Below, in pieces: positions 52,748 to 60,734 of a stretch of 64,000 nucleotides of DNA; position 1 is the stretch's first letter, and each line of letters begins with the position of its first letter. The notes beneath the pieces are model-generated. The model worked only from the letters and a program-made list of their open reading frames with translations, was not told the DNA's origin and searched no databases. The translations under genes were made by a program, and so were the position numbers. Source of the DNA: Parazoarcus communis SWub3 = DSM 12120 (lineage in GTDB: Bacteria > Pseudomonadota > Gammaproteobacteria > Burkholderiales > Rhodocyclaceae). Location: NCBI RefSeq assembly GCF_003226565.1, contig NZ_QKOE01000002.1, forward strand, positions 186,001 to 250,000, given 5' to 3'.

Positions 52748-53845
52748 TCAGACGCGCTCGACGGCGCGGGTGTCCGCAGCGTCGGCCTGACTGCCCCGCA
52801 CTTCCTCGGCGATCACGCTGCGCAGGATGCGCCGGGCCCGCACTGCCCCCACGTCGCTGCTGAGCAGCACCGGGTTCAGGCTCAACAGGTCGGCATTGCC
52901 GATGTTGACGTACTGGGCGTCCACATAGGGCCCGTCTTCATCCACGAAGGCGTCGTGCATGCCCTTGATCTTGGCGGCGTTGTAGTCGGCGTCCTCCACC
53001 AGGTGATTGCGCCGGGTGGCGAAGAAGTAATGGGTGGTGCCGTCGGTCTCGGGGGTGGTGGTGTGCAGGTCGTACTGGCCCACACAGTCAGCCAAGTCCA
53101 GCGCGGCCTGGTCGTCCTGGGTGGCGCCGATCTGCAGCTGCACGGTGGTGGGCGCCATGAACTTCACCTCCACAAAGTGCCGCGCCTCGGCCATGGGCTC
53201 GGGCAGAAACTGGTTGAGGATGAAGATGGGTGGCGTCTGCTTCCACTCCCAGCGGGTGGCCACGGTGCTGTCCGTCTCCTTCACCTGGGGCACCTGGGGG
53301 GTGAGCTGGCCGCGGGTCGAGATGATCTCGCCATGCAGGTGGTCCACATGGCTCAGGTCCATCACGTTGTCGGTGATGAGCTCGTAGTAGGTCTTGCGGT
53401 GCATGTAGGTAAAACCGACCCCGTTGGGGTGGCCTGCGGTCAGCGGGCTGACATCCGGCAGTATCGATTCATCGGCGGGGGCATCGCCCGGCCAGATCCA
53501 CACAAAGCCGTAGCGCTCCACCAGCGGAAAGGTGCGCACCCGCGCCGCGCGGGGGATATGGCCATTGCCGTGGGGGTTGTGATTGCACACCCCGCTGCAG
53601 TCGAACTTGAGGCCGTGGTATTTGCAGACAACGTCATCCCCCGCCCGCATCCCCATGCTGAGCGGCACAAAACGATGGGGGCAGCGATCCAGCATGGCCA
53701 CCGGGCTCCCGTTCTGCGTTCGGTAGATCAGGACCGGAGTGTTCAACAAGGTGCGTGCGAACAGCCCCTCTGTGCTCACCTCGGACGACAGCGCGGCGAC
53801 GTACCACGCGTTTCTGAGGTAAGTGACGTTTCTGGATGTCTCCAT
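52748..53845 (-). CDS. Rieske non-heme iron oxygenase alpha subunit, VanA/TsaM-like
   Basis: From ATG 53845 (GGAGAAGAAAA upstream) the 365-residue protein has a Rieske centre (DRCPHR near residue 52 and CKYHGL near 73) and the mononuclear iron site DNVMDLSHVDHLH near 160-172. No beta subunit is encoded, as in vanillate demethylase (VanA) and toluenesulfonate monooxygenase (TsaM). These enzymes O-demethylate or hydroxylate aromatic side groups. The reductase is encoded immediately upstream. The substrate is not known. Confidence 0.9.
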   Translation of the reverse strand: METSRNVTYLRNAWYVAALSSEVSTEGLFARTLLNTPVLIYRTQNGSPVAMLDRCPHRFVPLSMGMRAGDDVVCKYHGLKFDCSGVCNHNPHGNGHIPRAARVRTFPLVERYGFVWIWPGDAPADESILPDVSPLTAGHPNGVGFTYMHRKTYYELITDNVMDLSHVDHLHGEIISTRGQLTPQVPQVKETDSTVATRWEWKQTPPIFILNQFLPEPMAEARHFVEVKFMAPTTVQLQIGATQDDQAALDLADCVGQYDLHTTTPETDGTTHYFFATRRNHLVEDADYNAAKIKGMHDAFVDEDGPYVDAQYVNIGNADLLSLNPVLLSSDVGAVRARRILRSVIAEEVRGSQADAADTRAVERV

Positions 53846-53916
53846 TTTTCTTCTCCAGGTGTGAATGCCAGGCGAAATGCCTGGTCGGTGAAATGCGGCA
53901 ACAGCAGGTGCCGCGC

Positions 53917-54891
53917 TTACAAATCGATGAGCAGTTGGGGCGTGCGGGCGCGGGAGCAGCACGGGGTGAAGCAGCGCTGGCTATCCCGCTCGGCGGCACT
54001 GAGGAAGACGTCGCGATGCTCGGGCACGCCCTCCAGCACCGGCAGCACGCAGGCACCGCAGATGCCCTGCTCGCAGGAGAGGTTGATGGGCACGCCCGCC
54101 GCCAGCAGGGCCTCGGCCGCCGTCTGGTCGGCCCCCACCGGGATGCGCAGGCCGCGCCGGGCCAGGACCAGCTCGAAACTGCCGTTCCCGTTCGCCGGCG
54201 CGGCGGCGGCCGGCGCCGCGAAGTGCTCGAAATGCACGCGGCCCTCACCCCAGCCCGCGCCACGCGCCGCCTCGCAGATGTAGCTGATGAAGCCCGCCGG
54301 GCCACACACGTACAGATGAGCATCGCCGTCGAGGGCCGCCAGCACGCCCGCCGCATCCAGGCGGCCCTGCTCCGGGGCGTTGTCGAAATAGAAGCGGACC
54401 TGCCGGGCATAGGCCGCCGCCTCCAGGGCTTCCCGGTAGGCTGCCCGCTCGGGGGCGCGGCTGCAGTAATGCAGCTCGAAGGACTCGCCCCGGGCGTGCA
54501 GGGTGTCGGCCATCGCCAGGATCGGGGTGATGCCGATGCCGCCGGCAAACAGCACGGAATGCCCCGCCGGCACCAGCGGAAAGAGGTTGCGGGGGCGGCT
54601 GATGGCCAGCGTGTCGCCAACCCGGATGTCCCGGTGGGCGCAAGCGGAACCGCCTCGCCCGCCTGGGTCGCGCAGGATCGCCACCTCGTAGGCGCTACCG
54701 GCTGGCCCGACCCGGCACAGGGAGTACTGGCGGACCATGCCGTTGGGCAGGGTGATGTCGATGTGGGCTCCGGCAGAACAGGGGGGGAGCGGCGCGCCAT
54801 CGGCCGACACCAGAACAAGACTCAGGACATCAATTGCAGCGTCGCGCTTTTCGAGCACACGAACAGCGAGCGTGGGTTGAGGACTCAACAC
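53917..54891 (-). CDS. VanB-type phthalate dioxygenase-family reductase
   Basis: GTG 54891 follows AAAGGAGA and gives 324 residues. The order is flavin domain (RQYSLCRVGPAGSAYEVAIL), NAD domain (LFAGGIGITPILAMADTL, YVCGPAGFISYI), then a plant-type [2Fe-2S] domain (CEQGICGACVLPVLEG, with a later Cys in QRCFTPCCS). It passes electrons from NAD(P)H to the oxygenase encoded next. It is the first gene after the -24/-12 promoter. Confidence 0.92.
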   Translation of the reverse strand: MLSPQPTLAVRVLEKRDAAIDVLSLVLVSADGAPLPPCSAGAHIDITLPNGMVRQYSLCRVGPAGSAYEVAILRDPGGRGGSACAHRDIRVGDTLAISRPRNLFPLVPAGHSVLFAGGIGITPILAMADTLHARGESFELHYCSRAPERAAYREALEAAAYARQVRFYFDNAPEQGRLDAAGVLAALDGDAHLYVCGPAGFISYICEAARGAGWGEGRVHFEHFAAPAAAAPANGNGSFELVLARRGLRIPVGADQTAAEALLAAGVPINLSCEQGICGACVLPVLEGVPEHRDVFLSAAERDSQRCFTPCCSRARTPQLLIDL

Positions 54892-54952
54892 AGCCGGGGT
54901 CTCCTTTGGGGTGAAAGTGCCTGAGCCACTGCGGGCTCTTCCTCACCTCATC

Positions 54953-54967
54953 GCAATCCCCATGCCA
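54953..54967 (-). promoter_or_regulatory. Sigma-54 (-24/-12) promoter of the oxygenase operon
   Basis: Minus-strand sequence TGGCA-TGGGGA-TTGC matches the -24/-12 consensus spacing. It lies 62 bases before the reductase GTG. Confidence 0.8.
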
Positions 54968-55010
54968 AGGTCGACAATCACAATAATTTATTGATTTATA
55001 AATAATCTTA

Positions 55011-55020
55011 TTGACGTCAA
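55011..55020. promoter_or_regulatory. TTGACGTCAA palindrome, candidate activator site
   Basis: This perfect 10-bp palindrome lies 44 bases upstream of the -24 element in an AT-rich stretch (54980-55090) between the divergent activator and oxygenase operon. XylR/DmpR-type sites contain TTGA...TCAA arms. AT-richness nearby could allow DNA bending. Confidence 0.4.
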
Positions 55021-55114
55021 GTTCAAGGCTAGAATTCATGTTTCTGAAAACAGCACTTACGCACTTTCTTAAACCGGTAATTTTGCTTTTTTCAAAACCC
55101 GGAGACATCTCCCC

Positions 55115-56845
55115 ATGCCCCACCCCGCCGCCGGCCATCTACACTCCATCCCCCGGGAAATCGACGACCGGGAGCTGTCCAAGTACGTGCGCTTCGACCC
55201 CGACAGCGGGCAGATCACCGTGCTGGATCAGCGCATGCTGCTCATCCACGGCTTCACCCTGGCTGCCCTGCGGCGCGAGTTGATCGAGCGCCTGGGGGTG
55301 GAGGCCACCCGCCAGCTGTTCACCCGCCTGGGCTACCAGCAGGGCATGGAAGATGCCCGCCGGCTCAATGCGGCCGAGAGCGGAGACCTGAAGCGAACCT
55401 TTGCCTACGGCCCGCGCCTGCGAGAGATGCAGGGCTTTGTGCGCAACCAGGCGGTGGACCAGATCCAGTTCAACCAGGAGACCGGGGATTTCTGGGGGGA
55501 CTACTACTGGGAGTCATCCTGGGAGGCCGACATCCACCGCGCCCAGTTTGGCGTCAGCGGTGCGCCGGCGTGCTGGATGATGGTGGGCTACGCCACCGGT
55601 TTCACCACCGCACTGATGGGGCGGCCCATCCTGTGGCGCGAGGTGGAGTGCGTGGCCATGGGCCATGCCCGCTGCCGCGTCGTCGGCCAGCCGCTGGAGG
55701 AATGCGACGACGCCGAAGCCCACCTGAGCTTCCTGCAGGTGGAAGACTTCATTGCAACACCCCGGCGCCGGGCCACCCGCCCCGCCCGAGCCACCGGCCA
55801 GGAGGAAGCCGCCCGGCAGCTCCCCGACCTGATCGGCGCCTCGAACAGCTTCAACGAGGTGGCCTACCTCATCAAGCGCGTCGCCCCCACCGACGCCACC
55901 GTGCTGCTGACCGGCGAAAGCGGCGTGGGTAAGGAGCGCTTCTCGAAAGCCCTGCACGCCCTCGGGCCGCGGGCCGAACGCCCGTTCATCTCCATCAACT
56001 GCGCCGCCATCCCCCACGACCTGGTGGAAGCCGAGCTGTTTGGCGTGGAGAAAGGTGCCTTCACCGGTGCCACCGTGTCCCGCCCGGGGCGCTTCGAGCG
56101 GGCCAGCGGCGGCACCCTCTTCCTCGACGAGATCAGCAGCCTGCCCCTGCATGCCCAGGGCAAGCTGCTGCGCGTGCTGCAGGAGGGTGAGCTGGAGCGG
56201 GTGGGCGACACCCAGGTCCGGTCCATCGACGTGCGCATCATCGCTGCCACCAACCGCGACCTGCGCAGCGAAGTGGAAGCCGGTCGCTTCCGGGAGGATC
56301 TGTTCTTCCGGCTCAACGTCTTCCCGGTGAAGATCCCGCCGCTGCGCGAACGCCGCGAAGACATCCCCTTGCTGGTGGACACCTTCGTCAAACGCTACGC
56401 CACCCGCTTCGGCAAGAACATTGCCGGCCTCAGCCGCAACGCCAGCGAAAAGCTGTGGGCCTACGACTGGCCGGGCAATATCCGGGAGCTGGAGAACATC
56501 ATCGAGCGGGCGGTGATCCTGGCCGAGAACGACGGCAGCATCGACGTGGAGCACCTGTTCTCGGGGGGCGAGCAGATCCCCCTTTCCCGTCCCTCTCTCA
56601 TCCCCACTGACGCCCGCGCCGAAGCACCATTACGCCCGGGCGCAGAAATCCCCGTCCAGCACGCCATCGACCGCCTGCTGGATGCACAGCTGTCACTGGA
56701 GGAAGCGGAGAGGCTGATGATCAGCACCGCTTTGCAGCGGACGGAGGGAAACCTCTCCGCCGCCGCCCGGCTGTTGAAGTTGCGGCGGGGGCAACTGCAG
56801 TACCGGGTGGACAAACGCGGCGCCGAGGGCAACGAGGGCCGATAG
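55115..56845 (+). CDS. XylR/DmpR-type sigma-54 activator with V4R sensor domain
   Basis: The 576-residue protein starts at ATG 55115. Residues about 20-200 are the XylR_N and V4R sensor (LRRELIERLGVEATRQLFTRLGYQQGMEDARR, VGYATGFTTALMGRPILWREVECVAMGHARCRVVG). The AAA+ domain has Walker A GESGVGKE near 267, GAFTGA near 314 and DEISSLPLHAQGKLLRVLQE. A Fis HTH ends it. Relatives are activated by binding phenols or alkylbenzenes. It is divergent from the oxygenase operon and should activate it when the aromatic substrate is present. Confidence 0.93.
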   Translation: MPHPAAGHLHSIPREIDDRELSKYVRFDPDSGQITVLDQRMLLIHGFTLAALRRELIERLGVEATRQLFTRLGYQQGMEDARRLNAAESGDLKRTFAYGPRLREMQGFVRNQAVDQIQFNQETGDFWGDYYWESSWEADIHRAQFGVSGAPACWMMVGYATGFTTALMGRPILWREVECVAMGHARCRVVGQPLEECDDAEAHLSFLQVEDFIATPRRRATRPARATGQEEAARQLPDLIGASNSFNEVAYLIKRVAPTDATVLLTGESGVGKERFSKALHALGPRAERPFISINCAAIPHDLVEAELFGVEKGAFTGATVSRPGRFERASGGTLFLDEISSLPLHAQGKLLRVLQEGELERVGDTQVRSIDVRIIAATNRDLRSEVEAGRFREDLFFRLNVFPVKIPPLRERREDIPLLVDTFVKRYATRFGKNIAGLSRNASEKLWAYDWPGNIRELENIIERAVILAENDGSIDVEHLFSGGEQIPLSRPSLIPTDARAEAPLRPGAEIPVQHAIDRLLDAQLSLEEAERLMISTALQRTEGNLSAAARLLKLRRGQLQYRVDKRGAEGNEGR

Positions 56846-56943
56846 GGCGGGGCATGGGCCGGCACACCGCCGCCAGATCAGCCCCGGGGGCCCGGTGCGC
56901 CGGGTCCAGGGCCAGGCGTTGGGCCAGGGCCGATCGGACCCTG

Positions 56944-57150
56944 CGCTCACCGAACGCGAATTCCGCCGTTACCTCGACTGCGGCACCCTCGCCCACGGCT
57001 TTACCCGCGCCCGTTGCGCCGACTGCGGCCACGACTTCATTGCCGCCTACTCCTGAAAGAGCCGCGGCGTCTGCTCGTCCTGCACCACCCGGCGCACGGC
57101 CGAAATAGCGGCATATCTCGTCGACAAGGTCTTTCCGCGCCTGCCGGTGC
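56944..57150 (+). pseudogene. IS91-family transposase fragment
   Basis: The frame reads LTEREFRRYLDCGTLAHGFTRARCADCGHDFIAAYS, a TGA where Cys is expected, then KSRGVCSSCTTRRTAEIAAYLVDKVFPRLPV. This is the zinc-binding N-terminal part of IS91 transposases. It ends at about 57150, where homology switches in the same frame to a hydrogenase-like segment. The rest of the protein is missing. Confidence 0.78.
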
Positions 57151-57318
57151 ACGAGACGCTGGCCTACCATTGGACGCGCATGATCGAGATGCAGCATGCC
57201 GCCGAAGCGGTGCGCGACCCGCTGGATGCCCCGGAGCTGCTGGCACCCGATGGCACGCTGCTTGAATTGCTGCACTCCGATGCCTGGGCGTATGGACCGT
57301 ATCGACACGGCCGCTGAA
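57151..57318 (+). pseudogene. Probable NiFe-hydrogenase large subunit (HoxH-like) fragment
   Basis: Continuing the IS91 frame, HETLAYHWTRMIEMQHAAEAVRDPLDAPELL resembles the helical segment of HoxH-type large subunits (pattern LxYHxxRMIExxHAxE). The following part (SDAWAYGPYRHGR, then TGA) is not recognised. No complete hydrogenase gene is in the window. The call rests on a short match and on the maturation-protease fragment next to it. Confidence 0.45.
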
Positions 57319-57319
57319 T

Positions 57320-57577
57320 GCGCTGTTTCCGATACGCCGGAAAAAGCCGCTTCATCTGCTGGTGATGGCCATCGGCAGCCCCTCGCGGAGCGACGATGCG
57401 TTGGGCCCCTTGCTGGCCGGGCGACTGGCGCCCGACCTTCCGGAGTGGGTCGAACTGCTGGTGGACTTCCAGTTGCAGGTGGAGCATGCGCTGGTCCTGG
57501 AGCGTGCCGGTCTGGCCCTGTTCATCGATGCGCAAGTGGGGCTGACGGACACTTTCCTCCCCGTGGTCTCGGATTGA
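57320..57577 (+). pseudogene. Truncated hydrogenase maturation protease (HoxW/HyaD-like)
   Basis: The frame gives KKPLHLLVMAIGSPSRSDDALGPLLAGRLAPDLPEWVELLVDFQLQVEHALVLERAGLALFIDAQVGL and stops at TGA 57577. The (G)NPSRGDDALG motif, the Asp in DFQLQVEHA and FIDA are hallmarks of NiFe-hydrogenase C-terminal processing proteases, but about half of the protein is missing. The rest of 56846-57643 holds no further gene. Confidence 0.7.
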
Positions 57578-57643
57578 CGAAGCCGAACGAGCCAGACGGC
57601 AAACGAAGCGCGGTAGGTAAGGGGCCGAGAAAATTGTGAAGTC

Positions 57644-58585
57644 TTACCGGAAATGGCGTTTAACGGCCGAGGGAGGAACCCCTTTGAGGCGGATAAATGC
57701 ACGCCGCATTCGCTCTACGTCCGTGAAGCCACATTGGCGTGCCACAACCTGTACCGAGCCGTTGCCGCTTTCCAATGCGGCGCTCGCAGCCTCGACCCTT
57801 AGCAGCTCAACGGCCCGTGCCGGGGTTGTCCCGATTTCTGAAGAGAAGCATCGGGCGAAATGTCTTGGACTCATGCACGTTTGGTCCGCAAGATCGCAGA
57901 CCGAGAGCCGTTTTTCCAGATTGCTTCGGATGTAATCGAGTAAGCCAGCGAAGCGACCGTCTCCCATGCCCATGTCCAACAACGCGGAATACTGGGATTG
58001 CCCGCCAGGGCGACGGTAATAGACCACAAGCTGGCGGGCAACGTGACGAGCGATCTGCTCTCCAAGATCATCGGCAATCAGTGCTAAGGAAAGATCAATG
58101 CCTGCACTGATTCCCGCCGAGGTCCATAGATTACCGTCATTGACATAGATACGGTCCTCATCGAGGGAAACGTCGGGAAACCGACGTTTGAAGTCGGCGC
58201 TACGCCGCCAGTGCGTTGTCGCCTTCCGTCCATTGAGCAACCCGGCTGAGGCGAGCAGGTAGGCGCCTGAACACACACTCGCCACTCGCCGCGCCTTCTG
58301 CGAAAGATCGCGGATGAAGGTGAGCATCTCTACCGAGGTCGTAGCCTCAATGACACCCTCACCACCGACGGCAATCACGGTATCCGCATCGAACACTTGG
58401 GCGAACGACGTGGTGAGCAGCATGGTACCGGCCGAACTTTCCACCGTACTGCCCTCCTGGCTGGCCAACGTCAGTTCATACGTTTTCGGCTTCATCCGGT
58501 TAGCCATCTCGAAAGCAGCGATCGGGCCGGCTACATCCAACAATTGAAAATTAGGGAATACGACGAAAACCAGCTTGCGTGCCAT
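57644..58585 (-). CDS. GlxA-type regulator (DJ-1/PfpI domain plus AraC HTH)
   Basis: The 313-residue protein has an N-terminal DJ-1/PfpI domain (LVFVVFPNFQLLDVAGPIAAFEMAN, VASVCSGAYLLASAGLLNGRKATTHW with the nucleophile-elbow Cys) and a C-terminal AraC domain with two helix-turn-helices (LSVCDLADQTCMSPRHFARCFSSEIG, QVVARQCGFTDVERMRRAF). GlxA-like regulators control amine, betaine or other small-molecule pathways. It is divergent from the small unknown gene and MFS gene, its likely targets. Confidence 0.92.
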   Translation of the reverse strand: MARKLVFVVFPNFQLLDVAGPIAAFEMANRMKPKTYELTLASQEGSTVESSAGTMLLTTSFAQVFDADTVIAVGGEGVIEATTSVEMLTFIRDLSQKARRVASVCSGAYLLASAGLLNGRKATTHWRRSADFKRRFPDVSLDEDRIYVNDGNLWTSAGISAGIDLSLALIADDLGEQIARHVARQLVVYYRRPGGQSQYSALLDMGMGDGRFAGLLDYIRSNLEKRLSVCDLADQTCMSPRHFARCFSSEIGTTPARAVELLRVEAASAALESGNGSVQVVARQCGFTDVERMRRAFIRLKGVPPSAVKRHFR

Positions 58586-58674
58586 GGCAGAAAAGGAGGG
58601 GACTATGTCTTTATCAGACTAGCTCATCCATGCAATATGTCAATGGCAAATATTCACAACGCAAGGAGGAAACC

Positions 58675-58983
58675 ATGTGGATGTCCGAACCGCCGTCTGC
58701 GCCTGTATCCGCTGCCAACGAGCAGCTTCCAGTAGGGTTGAGTGGAGAGATCATTTCTCGATCCCAAATCGGGCAGGAATTTGTCTGGCCGAAGAGCGAT
58801 CCTCGTTCGCAGTGGCAGCCACAGCGTACCTACGACCCCAGTGACGATGCACGGATTCGGCGCCTTGGCATCTCACCCCACTTCGACATGGATGCATTCT
58901 TGCAGCGAACCAAGACACTCGATCTGCCATCGCGGATCATCAAACTACTGAACCACAACGCTTTTCAAATCAGAAGGGGCTGA
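58675..58983 (+). CDS. Small hypothetical protein
   Basis: ATG 58675 follows AAGGAGGAAACC, a very strong ribosome site. The 102-residue product is polar and Pro-rich at the start, without signal peptide or membrane helix (IISRSQIGQEFVWPKSDPRSQWQPQRTYDPSDDARIRRLGISPHFDMDAFLQRTK). No family is recognised. It is 31 bases before the MFS gene and divergent from the GlxA-type regulator, so it is probably part of that pathway. Confidence 0.75.
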   Translation: MWMSEPPSAPVSAANEQLPVGLSGEIISRSQIGQEFVWPKSDPRSQWQPQRTYDPSDDARIRRLGISPHFDMDAFLQRTKTLDLPSRIIKLLNHNAFQIRRG

Positions 58984-59014
58984 CGCAATTTTACGAACCG
59001 TCAAAGCCCGGCGT

Positions 59015-60187
59015 ATGAACCGCAACATCTTTCTTCTAGCGCTCTCCCAGGCGGCGATGATGACCACGATCAGTCTCGTGCTCTCATCGTCGGCCCTGGT
59101 AGGGGCTCAACTCTCTTCGCTGGATTTAGCTACCGTGCCACTGGCTATCCAATACCTAGGGACCATGGTGATGCTCTATCCGGTGGCGAGGCTCATGGAA
59201 CGCTTTGGGCGCCGCTTGGTTTTCTGTAGCGGTGCTCTGGTTGGTGCGGCGGGCTTGATATGTGCTGCTTTCGGCGTGCAGATCGGAAGTTTTTCTCTGT
59301 TCGCAGCAGCGGGGTTCTTGATCGGCGCCTTTGGTGCGGTCGGACAATACTACCGGTTTGCGGCAGTCGATTCGGTGGCCTCGGAAAGAAAAAGCCTGGC
59401 TATCTCTTGGACGCTGACAGGCGGACTCCTTGCCGCGGTGGCCGGTCCGATGCTCGCTCGGTGGACGAAGGACGCGCTTGAGCCGGCATTTTATGCCAGT
59501 TTTCTTTCATTGACGGGTGTGGCGTTACTGGGCGCCCTTTTCGCGCTGGGTCTCAGCTTGCCCCCGCTGGTAAGAGTGGAAGACAAGCAAGCGAGGCGAT
59601 CATGGTCGGAGATTGCCCGTCATCCCAAGTTGGCCATGGCTATTTTTGCAGGTGTCGTTGGCTATGCTGTAATGAATCTTCTGATGACCGCCACACCTCT
59701 AGCGATGATGTGCGCACAGCTCGACTTCGCTCAGACTGCCTCGGTTATTCAATGGCACGTGCTCGCCATGTTTGCCCCTTCATTTTTCACCGGGTCACTC
59801 ATTCAGAGAATCGGCACCATGCCGGTCATGCTATTGGGCTGTTTGTTGAACCTTGGGAGTGTCGCAGTCAGTCAGATGGGAGTCGAGTTGGTTCACTTTG
59901 AGGCTGCGTTGATTCTGCTGGGGGTTGGCTGGAATTTTCTCTACGTCGGTGCCACGGTCCTGCTGGCCGAAAACTGTCGCAAGGAGGAAGCTGCCCGCGT
60001 TCAGGCACTGAACGATACGTTCGTCTTCCTGGGTGTTGCAGCTGCGACCTTACTCTCCGGTACGATGGTCAATGCGCTAGGCTGGCAAACCGTCAATCTG
60101 TACGCCGTTTTTCCGATCCTGCTCGTCATGGCGGGGCTCGTTGGGTTGATGAATTGGTCTCGGCTCCCATGGTTGCGCGCGGGGTGA
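59015..60187 (+). CDS. MFS transporter
   Basis: The 390-residue protein has about 11-12 hydrophobic helices and the MFS motif A variant LMERFGRRLVFCSGALVG after the second helix. Its N-terminal half includes LAIQYLGTMVMLYPVARL. The substrate cannot be inferred. It is AT-richer than the flanks and lies between the small unknown gene and the truncated HAD gene, all on the plus strand. Confidence 0.88.
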   Translation: MNRNIFLLALSQAAMMTTISLVLSSSALVGAQLSSLDLATVPLAIQYLGTMVMLYPVARLMERFGRRLVFCSGALVGAAGLICAAFGVQIGSFSLFAAAGFLIGAFGAVGQYYRFAAVDSVASERKSLAISWTLTGGLLAAVAGPMLARWTKDALEPAFYASFLSLTGVALLGALFALGLSLPPLVRVEDKQARRSWSEIARHPKLAMAIFAGVVGYAVMNLLMTATPLAMMCAQLDFAQTASVIQWHVLAMFAPSFFTGSLIQRIGTMPVMLLGCLLNLGSVAVSQMGVELVHFEAALILLGVGWNFLYVGATVLLAENCRKEEAARVQALNDTFVFLGVAAATLLSGTMVNALGWQTVNLYAVFPILLVMAGLVGLMNWSRLPWLRAG

Positions 60188-60190
60188 TTG

Positions 60191-60516
60191 ATGAAGATCG
60201 AGAAGCCGCTCACCGGAGACTTTACAGCCCACCTCTCCTCTCCCAATACGTCGAATGGAGGCATTCCTTTGACCTCCTCGATAAGAGCTCTGATTTTTGA
60301 TCTGGATGGCACACTGGTAGATACGCTTGGTGGGGTCGTGAACGCGATCAACTGCGCTCTGATGTGCCGTGGTCTTGCACCGCTGACCATTTCAGAGGTT
60401 GCAGATCGTGTAGGCGAAGGCGGCACGGCCTTGGTGGAATACGCATTGAAGAACGCCGGACACGAAGGCGACTCGCAAAAAGACACACAATTGCAGGAAA
60501 GTTATTTCCAAGCTTA
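60191..60516 (+). pseudogene. HAD-superfamily hydrolase gene, truncated at the island edge
   Basis: From ATG 60191 the frame gives a phosphoglycolate-phosphatase-like N-terminus with motif I ALIFDLDGTLVDTLGGVVNAINCAL and the cap region VADRVGEGGTALVEYALKNAG. At 60516 it runs into the duplicated regulator end, picks up a few foreign residues and stops at 60532. HAD motifs II-IV are missing, so it is non-functional. The break marks the right edge of the inserted segment. Confidence 0.85.
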
Positions 60517-60734
60517 CCTTTCTGCGAAATGATCGTAATGTTTCTGCCACGGCACGCAATCTCGGCATCGCCCGCGCCACGCTGTATCGAAAGCTACGCA
60601 ATTATGGTCTGCTGACTGGGGAGGGATGATCAAGGCTCTCCGGTCAGGGATGGCAACTGTGTGCCGAGCTGGTCGGCGGGCACTGCGGGTGAAAACAACC
60701 AGCCCTGGAAGCGGTCGCAGCCATGGGCAGCCAG
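60517..60734. repeat. Large duplication, right copy
   Basis: These 218 bases match 49261-49478 with four differences. Positions 60517-60629 are the last 113 bases of the sigma-54 activator gene, without the rest of that gene. Positions 60630-60734 are the intact end of the GGDEF-EAL gene. A normal order of activator gene next to EAL gene before insertion is implied. Confidence 0.92.

Noticed and set aside
53634-54818. Minus-strand frame overlapping the reductase in another phase
   Set aside because: Arg/Ser/Pro-rich shadow; the reductase frame has complete cofactor motifs.
54960-55000. IHF binding site in the AT-rich region before the V4R activator
   Set aside because: The best match to the IHF consensus has mismatches in the conserved core; only AT-richness can be stated.
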